This document shows positions 1 to 10,532 of a stretch of 64,000 bases of DNA, piece by piece. Where the stretch lies: positions 682,001-746,000 of the forward strand of contig NC_079886.1 in assembly GCF_029227915.1 (NCBI RefSeq). The letters are read 5' to 3'. Position 1 is the stretch's first letter. Every line of letters starts with the position of its first letter. The translations under genes were made by a program, and so were the position numbers. Under the pieces are notes generated by a model. The model had not been told where the DNA came from. It did not search any database and worked only from the letters and a program-made list of their open reading frames with translations. This stretch comes from Hydractinia symbiolongicarpus. Its lineage: Eukaryota > Cnidaria > Hydrozoa > Anthoathecata > Hydractiniidae.

Positions 1-3000
1 GCATGAGACTTGTAGTTTTCAAAAATGTTTTTATTTTTGATGAGACGCTAAATAAAAGAAGTTTAATCGCCGGCAAACGAAAACCCGCGATTTCCTGTAA
101 ATCCCTGGCTTGGCCCTTATAGTCGAATGTATACAAAGAAAGTACCCTGTGAGTAAACTCATTTTCAGAACGAATTTTTAAATTATTTTTTCACCACTAA
201 AACGCATGAGACTTCTAGTTTTTAAAAACGTTTTCATTTTTGATAAGACGGTGAATTTAAGAAGTTTAATCGCCGGCAAACGAAAACCCGCGATTTCCCG
301 TAAATCCGGTACTCGGCCCGTATAGTCAGAAGTATACAGAGAAAGTACTCAAGGAGTAAACTCATTTCCCGAACGACTTTTTAAATTATTTTTTCACCAC
401 TTAAACGCATAAGACTTGTAGTTTTCCAAAATGTTTTCATTCTTGATGAGACTTTAAATAAAAGAAGTTTAATCGCCGGCAAACGAAAACCCGCGATTTC
501 CCGTAAATCCCAGGCTTGGCCCGTATAGTCGAATGTATATAAAGAAAGTACCCTGTGAGTGAACTCATTTCCCGAACGATTTTTTAAATTATTTTTTCAC
601 CATTAAAACGCATGAGATTTGTAGTTTTCCAAAATGTTTTAATTCTTGATGAGACTCTAAATAAAAGAAGTTTAATCGCCGGCAAACGAAAACCCGCGAT
701 TTCCCGTAAATCCCGGGCTTGGCCCGTATAGTCGAATGTATAAAAGAAAGTACCCAGGGAGCAAACTGATTTCCCGAACGATTTTTCAAACTATGTTTTC
801 ACCACTAAAACGCATGAGACTTGTAGTTTTCAAAAATGTTGTCATTTTTGATGAGACGCTGAATAAAAGAAGTTTAATCGCCGGCAAAAGAAAACCCGCG
901 ATTTCCTGTAAATCCCTGGCTTGGCCCCTATAGTCGAATGTATACAAAGAAAGTACCCTGTGAGTAAACTCATTTTCAGAACGATTTTTTAAATTATTTT
1001 TTCACCACTAAAACGCATGAGACTTGTAGTTTTCCAAAATGTTTTCATTCTTGATGAGACTCTAAATAAAAGAAGTTTAATCGCCGGCACACGAAAACCC
1101 GCGATTTCCCGTAAATCCCGGGCTTGGCCCGTATAGTTGAATGTATATAAAGAAAGTACCCTGTGAGTGAACTCATTTCCCGAATGATTTTTTAAATTAT
1201 TTTTTCACCACTAAAACGCATGAGACTTGTAGTTTTCAAAAATGTTTTCATTTTTGATGAGACGCTGAATAAAAGAAGTTTAATCGCCGGCAAACGAAAA
1301 CCCGCGATTTCCCGTAAATCCCGTACTCGGCCCGTATAGTCAAAAGTATACAAAGAAAGTACCCAGGGAGTAAACTTATTTCCCCAACGATTTTTTAAAT
1401 TATTTTTCCACCACTAAAACGCATGAGACTTGTAGTTTTCAAAAATGTTTTTATTTTTGATAAGACGCTGAATAAAAGAAGTTTAATCGCCGCGATTTCC
1501 CGTAAATCCGGTACTCGGCCCGTATAGTCAAAAGTATACAAAGAGAGTACTCAAGGAGTAAACTCATTTCCCAAACGATTTTTTAAATTATTTTTTCACC
1601 ACTAAAACGCATGAGACTTGTAGTTTTCAAAAATGTTTTTATTTTTGATGAGACGCTAAATAAAAGAAGTTTAATCGCCGGCAAACGAAAACCCGCGATT
1701 TCCTGTAAATCCCTGGCTTGGCCCTTATAGTCGAATGTATACAAAGAAAGTACCCTGTGAGTAAACTCATTTTCAGAACGATTTTTTAAATTATTTTTTC
1801 ACCACTAAAACGCATGAGACTTCTAGTTTTTAAAAACGTTTTCATTTTTGATAAGACGGTGAATTTAAGAAGTTTAATCGCCGGCAAACGAAAACCCGCG
1901 ATTTCCCGTAAATCCGGTACTCGGCCCGTATAGTCAGAAGTATACAGAGAAAGTACTCAAGGAGTAAACTCATTTCCCGAACGACTTTTTAAATTATTTT
2001 TTCACCACTTAAACGCATAAGACTTGTAGTTTTCCAAAATGTTTTCATTCTTGATGAGACTTTAAATAAAAGAAGTTTAATCGCCGGCAAACGAAAACCC
2101 GCGATTTCCAGTAAATCCCAGGCTTGGCCCGTATAGTCGAATGTATATAAAGAAAGTACCCTGTGAGTGAACTCATTTCCCGAACGATTTTTTAAATTAT
2201 TTTTTCACCATTAAAACGCATGAGATTTGTAGTTTTCCAAAATGTTTTAATTCTTGATGAGACTCTAAATAAAAGAAGTTTAATCGCCGGCAAACGAAAA
2301 CCCGCGATTTCCCGTAAATCCCGGGCTTGGCCCGTATAGTCGAATGTATAAAAGAAAGTACCCAGGGAGCAAACTGATTTCCCGAACGATTTTTCAAACT
2401 ATGTTTTCACCACTAAAACGCATGAGACTTGTAGTTTTCAAAAATGTTTTCATTTTTGATGAGACGCTGAATAAAAGAAGTTTAATCGCCGGCAAAAGAA
2501 AACCCGCGATTTCCTGTAAATCCCTGGCTTGGCCCCTATAGTCGAATGTATACAAAGAAAGTACCCTGTGAGTAAACTCATTTTCAGAACGATTTTTTAA
2601 ATTATTTTTTCACCACTAAAACGCATGAGACTTGTAGTTTTCCAAAATGTTTTCATTCTTGATGAGACTCTAAATAAAAGAAGTTTAATCGCCGGCACAC
2701 GAAAACCCGCGATTTCCCGTAAATCCCGGGCTTGCCCCGTATAGTTGAATGTATATAAAGAAAGTACCCTGTGAGTGAACTCATTTCCCGAATGATTTTT
2801 TAAATTATTTTTTCACCACTAAAACGCATGAGACTTGTAGTTTTCAAAAATGTTTTCATTTTTGATGAGACGCTGAATAAAAGAAGTTTAATCGCCGGCA
2901 AACGAAAACCCGCGATTTCCCATAAATCCCGTACTCGGCCCGTATAGTCAAAAGTATACAAAGAAAGTACCCAGGGAGTAAACTTATTTCCCGAACGATT

Positions 3001-3020
3001 TTTTAAATTATTTTTTCACC
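1..3020 (+). repeat. 1608-bp eight-monomer higher-order repeat, one full and one partial copy
   Basis: The segment starting at 1609 repeats the segment starting at 1 almost base for base, including private variants: the CTAGTTTTTAAAAACG unit at 214 and 1822, the GCATAAGACT unit near 407 and 2015, and the GCAAACTGATTTCC unit near 750 and 2358. The copies agree to about 3020. There the second copy switches to another monomer type, where the first has its TTTTCCACCACT unit at about 1407. Identity between copies is far higher than between adjacent monomers, which is the usual sign of a recently amplified multi-monomer block. Confidence 0.9.
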
Positions 3021-3623
3021 ACTATAACGCATGAGACTTGTAGTTTTCAAAAATGTTTTCATTTTTGATGAGACGCTGAATAAAAGAAGTTTAATCGCCG
3101 GCAAAAGAAAACCCGCGATTTCCTGTAAATCCCTGGCTTGGCCCCTATAGTCGAATGTATACAAAGAAAGTACCCTGTGAGTAAACTCATTTTCAGAACG
3201 ATTTTTTAAATTATTTTTTCACCACTAAAACGCATAAGACTTGTAGTTTTCCAAAATGTTTTCATTCTTGATGAGACTCTAAATAAAAGAAGTTTAATCG
3301 CCGGCAAACGAAAACCCGCGTTTTCCCGTAAATCCCATACTCGGCCCGTATAGTCAAAAGTATACAAAGAAAGTACCCAGGGAGTAAACTTATTTCCCGA
3401 ACGATTTTTTAAATTATTTTTTCACCACTATAACGCATGAGACTTGTAGTTTTCAAAAATGTTTTCATTTTTGATGAGACGCTAAATAAAAGAAGTTTAA
3501 TCGCCGGCAAACGAAAACCCGCGATTTCCCGTAAATCCCGTACTCGGCCCGTATAGTCGAATGTATATAAAGAAAGTACCCAGGGAGTAAACTCATTTCC
3601 CGAACGATTTTTTAAATTATTTT

Positions 3624-4808
3624 TCCACCACTAAAACGCATGAGACTTGTAGTTTTCAAAAATGTTTTTATTTTTGATAAGACGCTGAATAAAAGAAGTT
3701 TAATCGTCGCGATTTCCCGTAAATCCGGTACTCGGCCCGTATAGTCAAAAGTATACAAAGAAAGTACTCAAGGAGTAAACTCATTTCCCAAACGATTTTT
3801 TAAATTATTTTTTCACCACTAAAACGCATGAGACTTGTAGTTTTCAAAAATGTTTTTATTTTTGATGAGACACTAAATAAAAGAAGTTTAATCGCCGGCA
3901 AACGAAAACCCGCGATTTCCCGTAAATCCCGTACTCGGCCCGTATAGTCAAAAGTATACAAAGAAAGTACCCAGGGAGTAAACTCATTTCCCGAGCGATT
4001 TTTTAAATTATTTTTTCACCACTAAAACGCATGAGACTTGTAGTTTTCAAAAATGTTTTCATTTTTGATGAGACGCTAAATAAAAGAAGTTTAATCGCCG
4101 GCAAACGAAAACCCGCGATTTCCTGTAAATCCCTGGCTTGGACCCTATAGTCGAATGTATACAAAGAAAGTACCCTGTGAGTAAACTCATTTTCAGAACG
4201 ATTTTTTAAATTATTTTTCCACCACTAAAACGCATGAGACTTGTAGTTTTCAAAAATGTTTTTATTTTTGATAAGACGCTGAATAAAAGAAGTTTAATCG
4301 TCGCGATTTCCCGTAAATCCGGTACTCGGCCCGTATAGTCAAAAGTATACAAAGAAAGTACTCAAGGAGTAAACTCATTTCCCAAACGATTTTTTAAATT
4401 ATTTTTTCACCACTAAAACGCATGAGACTTGTAGTTTTCAAAAATGTTTTTATTTTTGATGAGACACTAAATAAAAGAAGTTTAATCGCCGGCAAACGAA
4501 AACCCGCGATTTCCCGTAAATCCCGTACTCGGCCCGTATAGTCAAAAGTATACAAAGAAAGTACCCAGGGAGTAAACTCATTTCCCGAGCGATTTTTTAA
4601 ATTATTTTTTCACCACTAAAACGCATGAGACTTGTAGTTTTCAAAAATGTTTTCATTTTTGATGAGACGCTAAATAAAAGAAGTTTAATCGCCGGCAAAC
4701 GAAAACCCGCGATTTCCTGTAAATCCCTGGCTTGGACCCTATAGTCGAATGTATACAAAGAAAGTACCCTGTGAGTAAACTCATTTTCAGAACGATTTTT
4801 TAAATTAT
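3624..4808 (+). repeat. 594-bp three-monomer higher-order repeat, two copies
   Basis: A block at 3624-4217 recurs at 4218-4808. Both copies begin at a TTTTCCACCACT variant and contain a monomer shortened by about 15 bp: TTTAATCGTCGCGATTTCCC at about 3699 and 4293, with GGCAAACGAAAACCC missing. They are followed by a unit with GAGACACTAAAT and one reading CTTGGACCCTATAG. The shared deletion explains why the trimer is shorter than 3 x 203 bp. A related deleted monomer, with CGCCGCGATT, occurs near 1487. Confidence 0.88.
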
Positions 4809-5835
4809 TTTTTCACCACTAAAACGCATGAGACTTCTAGTTTTCAAAAATGTTTTCATTTTTGATAAGACGCTGAATTTAAGAAGTTTAATCGCCGGCA
4901 AACGAAAACCCGCGATTTCCCGTAAATCCGGTACTCGGCCCGTATAGTCAGAAGTATACAAAGAAAGTACTCAAGGAGTAAACTCATTTCCCGAACGATT
5001 TTTTAAATTATTTTTTCACCACTAAAACGCATGAGACTTGTAGTTTTCCAAAATGTTTTCATTCTTGATGAGTCTCTAAATAAAAGAAGTTTAATCGCCG
5101 GCAAACGAAAACCCGCGATTTCCCGTACGGGCTTGGTCCGTATAGTCGAATGTATATAAAGAAAGTACCCTGTGAGTGAACTCATTTCCCGAACGATTTT
5201 TTAAATTATTTTTTCACCATTAAAACGCATGAGATTTGTAGTTTTCCAAAATGTTTTCATTCTTGATGAGACTCTAAATAAAAGAAGTTTAATCGCCGGC
5301 AAACGAAAACCCGCGATTTCCCGTAAATCCCGGGCTTGGCCCGTATAGTCGAATGTATAAAAGAAAGTACCCAGGGAGTAAACTGATTTCCCGAACGATT
5401 TTTCAAATTATGTTTTCACCACTAAAACGCATGAGACTTGTAGTTTTCAAAAATGTTTTCATTTTTGATGAGACGCTGAATAAAAGAAGTTTAATCGCCG
5501 GCAAACGAAAACCCGCGATTTCCTGTAAATCCCGGACTTGGCCCGTATAGTCGAATGTATAAAAGAAAGTACCCAAGGAGTAAACTCATTTCCCGTACGA
5601 TTTTGTAAATTATTTTTTAATCACTAAAACGGACGAGACTTGTAGTTGTTAAAAATATTTTCATTTTTGATGAGACGCTGAATAAAACAAGTTTAATCGC
5701 CGGCAAACGAAAACCCGCGACTTCCTGTAAATCCCTGGCTTGGCCCCTATAGTCGAATGTATACAAAGAAAGTACCCTGTGAGTAAACTCATTTTCAGAA
5801 CGATTTTTTAAATTATTGCGAAGCAATTGAGCTTT

Positions 5836-5858
5836 GCGAGCGAAGCGAGCGAAGCGAA
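5836..5858. repeat. Short 9-bp tandem repeat at the left edge of the island
   Basis: GCGAGCGAA is repeated two and a half times immediately inside the left junction of the island, preceded by TTGCGAAGCA at 5816-5825. This GC-rich stretch differs sharply from the AT-rich DNA that follows. It may be part of a subterminal repeat of an inserted element. Confidence 0.7.
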
Positions 5859-6077
5859 ATTGTGGAGCACGTTTGCTACACGCAAGGTATAACAAGAGAA
5901 TTATTGAGATTCTCAAAATTTCGATAGAAAAAAAAACATATAAAATCAGCGTAAAGAAATAGGACTGATATTTTTGCACATAAAGCTGGGGAATTTTTTT
6001 TTCTAATAAAACAAATACGTTTGGACCAAGGGGTTAAGGTATAAGTTTAGTAAAAAATGCAATAAGTACGGCTCGTA

Positions 6078-6109
6078 CCCCCCCACCCCCGGGTTTTGAC
6101 CCCCCCCCC
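6078..6109. other. C-rich tract, possible G-quadruplex on the minus strand
   Basis: Three C runs of about 7, 5 and 10 bases lie at 6078-6084, 6086-6090 and 6100-6109, separated by A and by GGGTTTTGA. On the minus strand these are long G runs, enough for a four-tract quadruplex because the longest run can supply two tracts. The function is unknown. Long C runs are also error-prone in sequencing, so the exact lengths are uncertain. Confidence 0.6.
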
Positions 6110-6622
6110 GTCTTTTGGTCCGGATTATACGTCCGCCGAACTTGAACACACAAAGTGGAATATGCCATGAACAAGAAACGGTAGTCGGCATTTTAGACAC
6201 GTATATTTTACAGACCCAAAATATGCCTTATTTCTTTGTATTATAGCTAATTATGGTATAAATAATTAATTAATTACTTTGCAATTTTGCTTCTAATACT
6301 ACTATAGTTGTATTTTAATGAAATATAATAGTATTTAAACGGTTTTCTTCTTTTGAAAAAATTTATTGCTAGTCCTGTTTCTAATCGACTTTGCTTGTGT
6401 ATTTTAAGCTTTTTTGTTGCTGTGCTTTTTCTGGAGATTTTAGTTGGATTGGAAAGCTCCTGTGTAATGTACCCTTTCCTAAAGAAAAATTGAAGTAATT
6501 TGTACAATTATAACGCGCCGAGCTGTGTTTTATTTTATTGTTTCTAAGAAGATGTAAGAATACAATATTATCAATTTTAATTGGTTTTATCCAAATCAAG
6601 GTAAGGCTTAATCACACGAAAG

Positions 6623-6638
6623 GTAGCTAGCTAGCTAG
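6623..6638. repeat. AGCT microsatellite
   Basis: A short TAGC/AGCT tetranucleotide run of about four units lies within the non-satellite island. It is self-complementary and of no evident function. Confidence 0.75.
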
Positions 6639-6977
6639 AGCTTAGTTTTGTATAAAAGAATTGAAAGTAATTTGTAGAATACATATGGACAAGCTGTATT
6701 ACTACCTAACTGATAGCAAGATATAGGAAAACCTGTAGCTAGGGCGCAGACAAAACAAATAGCTCTGGGCACTAGAGTGAGCTGACCAACCGTTTTTTAT
6801 CATTTTTTATTTATTATATAAGTAACCTGTTACAGTAATTAAAAAAATATCTACTTTTGCTATCAAACCAACAGCGATGTAATTGTCAATAGGAATTAGT
6901 TTTCCGTACACCCTCCCTGAGAACAAGGTTTAAAACGACATAAAAACATTAAAACTGTCATTAAACAGAACTTCAAG

Positions 6978-7019
6978 GATGCCCAAGCCACACCACGTCC
7001 TCTAAACGGCGTGGGCATC
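6978..7019. repeat. Small imperfect hairpin
   Basis: GATGCCCA at 6978-6985 pairs with TGGGCATC at 7012-7019, and one mismatch inward the pairing GCC/GGC extends it. It lies inside the 131-codon minus-strand frame at 6896-7291, which makes it one more reason to doubt that frame. No known RNA family was recognised. Confidence 0.45.
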
Positions 7020-7328
7020 TTCGAAACTGCTTGTAATTTTAGAACAAGGGTGCTGATAAGCTGCATACGCCGTATAACGTGCAGGCGTTTTTGGGCAGGT
7101 TTAGCGTTTTGCAAAAAAATTGAAGTATTCACCCGAAAAAACCTGCATAGACCATAAAGTAAACTATGTAGTAGTAAAGTTCTTAAAAGAACTGTTTTTG
7201 ATGGTTTTTGATAAAATTTACTTGATAAATAACTTTTAATTTTTATTAACTTCTTTCTCTTAAAGCATCTTTTGCCAACTATCGTCCACAAGGTATGTTA
7301 CAAGGAATTGAATTTTGAAAATGCTCCA

Positions 7329-7402
7329 GGCAAGTTCGGGAAAGTGCGGGCGGTTTTGGAAGACAATCACTAATTTAATTGGAAAAGTTGCCCGAACTTG
7401 CC
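7329..7402. repeat. Perfect 12-bp inverted repeat with 50-bp spacer
   Basis: GGCAAGTTCGGG at 7329-7340 is exactly reverse-complementary to CCCGAACTTGCC at 7391-7402. The spacer is 50 bp of AT-rich sequence with one GTGCGGGCGG patch. It could be the stem of a small hairpin element or the edges of a short nonautonomous transposon. No target duplication is evident next to the arms. Confidence 0.7.
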
Positions 7403-8908
7403 CTTATATATGTGGCTGTTTGCAGCTTATTGACACCCTCTTATTTTAGAATATTCTCAGGAATAATAGACCAAGAGAAATTACATCACAGTTTTTTGTC
7501 CACCGCCCACGTGTGTTTGAGAACAACCCACATAACAAAGTTCATTATTTTTTAAATTATTTGTGTAAAAATTACTATTTCATTCACGATAAACCATTTG
7601 TCAGTCATTTTATTCGCCCAACAAAGAATCCTATCCAAGGTGCTTTTCTATTAGTGCTGAATTTAATAATTGACATGGTTCAGCATAGTTTTTAAAAGGG
7701 TCTGATTGCAAAATATGATTGCCAAAGTTCAGCACTTGTAATATTTGTGTATTTGTGTACTCAGCTTCTAAAACACACACAAGAGACATTATAATTTCCT
7801 CTGGGTGATTACATTAATGTTGGTTGAAAAAAAACATGATGATGAGAAGCATATGTTTTTAAATGGGTCTAGGACAATAAACTTATTTAATTTCCCTTGG
7901 CCTTGCATCAATCAAATTCTGAAAGAATAAACACTTCTAAAATGATTTTGTCAGATTTGGAAACTGTTGGTATGGTTGGAACTTTGCGTATAAAATTAGT
8001 AAAGTTGCCAAATTGTTTAGTTTTTTTCTTTTATACTTTTCCGAATTAGCCTTAACTATTTATAAGATGAAAAACAGTGCTTTCAATTCCATTGACTTGG
8101 CCATCCCTTAAAGGAACTGGAAGCTTCACTATATGAAAATAATTTCTTTTTCTTTTAGATTGTGTACAATGGGAGTGAGTGATGTAATCTTCTAATGCGT
8201 GTGGTGAAAAGAAGGCGAATCCGTTATTGTTTTTCTGCCCAAATTTGAAGCTATTTAATAAATCTTGATAAAGTTAAAAAACTGTTTTGATTTGTTTGTT
8301 TTTGTTTTAATTGTTTACCGTGAGTTTTCGAAATTCGTTCCAGCAGATTCTGTGGCTTCTACTGCCGGTATTTTTACGTGAAAAAAATACTGTTTTGTTG
8401 TGAGGTCATTTACGAAATCGTTACGTTAGGACCAACTTCTGCGGGTTCTACAACTCGATGTATCACATATCTTTCGGAATACTGCTAAAAGTGTAATTTT
8501 GTATTGCGCTCTTTACTTTTACCATTCTGTGGGAAAAGGCGGTACAAAATTTTAACACGCGTTATTCGTTTTTGTTAGTTTCGCGTAATCTAATTTTCTC
8601 GCACATTTTGAAAAGAATATCCCACGCACATAAAATACTCGCGCAGTCTATTCGCAAAAAAAACTGTTTTTGAGCAACGAATTGTTCTGCAGAGCGTTCA
8701 TTCTCCTACCTCGTCCCCAGGGTTCTTCTAGATGATATTCAATTTTGATGTATTTCGGAAGATGTTAGCGCCAAAGAAACAAGAAGCGCTAGGGACAAAG
8801 TATTGGATAGTTTAATTTTGCTTGCAACTTGCGAAATGCTTCGCAACCTTTTTTTCAATTTCTAGTTTTTTCACCACTAAAACGCATGAGATAAGAGATA
8901 AGTTTAAT

Positions 8909-10532
8909 CGAAGGCAAACGAAAACCCGCGATTTCCCGTAAATCCCGTATTCGGCCCGTATAGTCAAAAGTATACAAAGAAAGTGCTCAGGGAGTAAACT
9001 CATTTCCCGAACGTTATTTTAAATTATTTTTTCACCACTAAAACGCATGAGACTTGTAGTTTTCAACAATGTTTTCATTTTTGATGAGACGCTAAATAAA
9101 ACAAGTTTAATCGCCGGCAAACGAAAACCCGCGATTTCCCGTAAATCCCGTACTCGGCCCGTATAGTCAAAAGTATACAAAGAAAGTACCCAGGGAGTAA
9201 ATTCATTTCCCGAACGATTTTTTAAATTATTTTTTCACCACTAAAACGCATGAGACTTGTAGTATTCAAAAATGTTTACATTTTTGATGAGACGCCGAAT
9301 GAAAGCAGTTTAATCGCCGGCAAACGAAAACCCGCGATTTCCCGTAAATCCCGTACTCGGCCCGTATAGTCAAAAGTATACAAAGAAAGTGCTCAGGGAG
9401 AAAACTCATTTCCCGAACGATATTGTAAATTATTTTTTCACCACTAAAACGCATGAGACTTGTAGTTTTCAACAATGTTTTCATTTTTGATGAGACGCTA
9501 AATAAAACAAGTTTAATCGCCGGCAAACGAAAACCCACGATTTCCCGTAAATCCCGGACTCGGCCCGTATAGTCAAAAGTTTACAAAGAAAGTACCCAGG
9601 GAGTAAATTCATTTCCCGAACGATTTTTTAAATTATTTTTTCACCACTAAAACGCATGAGACTTGTAGTTTTCAACAATGGTTTCATTTTTGATGAGACG
9701 CTAAATAAAACAAGTTTAATCGCCGGCAAACGAAAACCCGCGATTTCCCGTAAATCCCGTATTCGGCCCGTATAGTCAAAAGTATACAAAGAAAGTGCTC
9801 AGGGAGTAAACTCATTTCCCGAACGTTATTTTAAATTATTTTTTCACCACTAAAACGCATGAGACTTGTAGTTTTCAACAATGTTTTCATTTTTGATGAG
9901 ACGCTAAATAAAACAAGTTTAATCGCCGGCAAACGAAAACCCGCGATTTCCCGTAAATCCCGTACTCGGCCCGTATAGTCAAAAGTATACAAAGAAAGTA
10001 CCCAGGGAGTAAATTCATTTCCCGAACGATTTTTTAAATTATTTTTTCACCACTAAAACGCATGAGACTTGTAGTATTCAAAAATGTTTACATTTTTGAT
10101 GAGACGCCGAATGAAAGCAGTTTAATCGCCGGCAAACGAAAACCCGCGATTTCCCGTAAATCCCGTACTCGGCCCGTATAGTCAAAAGTATACAAAGAAA
10201 GTGCTCAGGGAGAAAACTCATTTCCCGAACGATATTGTAAATTATTTTTTCACCACTAAAACGCATGAGACTAGTAGTTTTCAACAATGTTTTCATTTTT
10301 GATGAGACGCTAAATAAAACAAGTTTAATCGCCGGCAAACGAAAACCCACGATTTCCCGTAAATCCCGGACTCGGCCCGTATAGTCAAAAGTTTACAAAG
10401 AAAGTACCCAGGGAGTAAATTCATTTCCCGAACGATTTTTTAAATTATTTTTTCACCACTAAAACGCATGAGACTTGTAGTTTTCAACAATGGTTTCATT
10501 TTTGATGAGACGCTAAATAAAACAAGTTTAAT
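8909..10532 (+). repeat. 812-bp four-monomer higher-order repeat, two tandem copies
   Basis: Sequence at 8909-9720 recurs at 9721-10532 (for example, the AGTATTCAAAAATGTTTACA unit at 9261 and again 812 bp on). Both carry the unit with GCTCAGGGAGAAAACTC and the unit with AACAATGGTTTC. The copies differ at only a few sites, such as CGAAGGCAAACG against CGCCGGCAAACG at the left edge. Confidence 0.87.

Larger units (their letters stand above)
1..5817 (+). repeat. Satellite array A, ~203-bp monomer, head to tail
   Basis: Monomer starts, marked by GCATGAGACT, fall at 1, 204, 407, 610 and 812, giving a unit of 202-203 bp. Each unit runs in order through an AT-rich hairpin segment, the GAATAAAAGAAG or AAATAAAAGAAG segment, the GCCGGCAAACGAAAACCCGCG core, a run of CCCGTA motifs, then TTTCCCGAACGA and TTTTTTAAATT. 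All units point the same way. Two variants intermix: TCGAATGTATA type and TCAAAAGTATAC type. The array stops abruptly inside a monomer after AAATTATT at 5817. There is no coding signal: 203 is not a multiple of three, so any frame shifts at each unit and hits stops after 60-70 codons. Confidence 0.97.
5818..8865. other. Non-satellite island of ~3.05 kb, probably an insertion; no gene recognised
   Basis: Satellite sequence breaks off within the TTTTTTAAATTATTTTTTCACC segment of a monomer at 5817 and resumes in the same segment at 8866. The monomer starts flanking the island (5631 and 8884) are 3253 bp apart, that is one 203-bp unit plus about 3050 bp, so repeat phase is preserved across the gap. 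The DNA is AT-rich, with many homopolymer runs. Open frames inside it are short; the largest wholly internal one is 131 codons on the minus strand at 6896-7291, and it shows no motif I recognise. No RNA gene, LTR or transposase was seen. A 10-bp inverted match lies near the two ends (5816-5825 and 8837-8846), which allows but does not establish a nonautonomous DNA element. Confidence 0.75.

Noticed and set aside
1-203. CENP-B box in the monomer
   Set aside because: I scanned both strands of the consensus for TTCG-N4-A-N2-CGGG. The closest sites, around TTTTCGTTTGCCGGCGA and TCGTTCGGGAAATG on the minus strand, lack the required spacing and bases.
589-789. Recurring 60-102 codon open frames on both strands throughout the satellite, with near-identical predicted peptides
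   Set aside because: They recur because the DNA repeats. The same monomer yields unrelated peptides on both strands, the unit length is not a multiple of three, and frames end at fixed points of the next monomer. There is no sign of codon-level constraint.
5617-5979. 120-codon minus-strand frame across the left island junction
   Set aside because: It is part satellite antisense and part island sequence, so it is a junction by-product.
6896-7291. 131-codon minus-strand frame in the island
   Set aside because: No recognisable domain, low-complexity basic and hydrophobic stretches, and a hairpin inside it. The length is possible by chance in a 3-kb island.
7513-7695. 60-codon plus-strand frame in the island
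   Set aside because: Short, AT-rich and with no recognisable motif or supporting context.
5818-8865. LTR retrotransposon or autonomous DNA transposon in the island
   Set aside because: No long direct repeats, no transposase, integrase or RT motifs, and no frame over 131 codons within the island. Only a short near-terminal inverted match supports a nonautonomous element.
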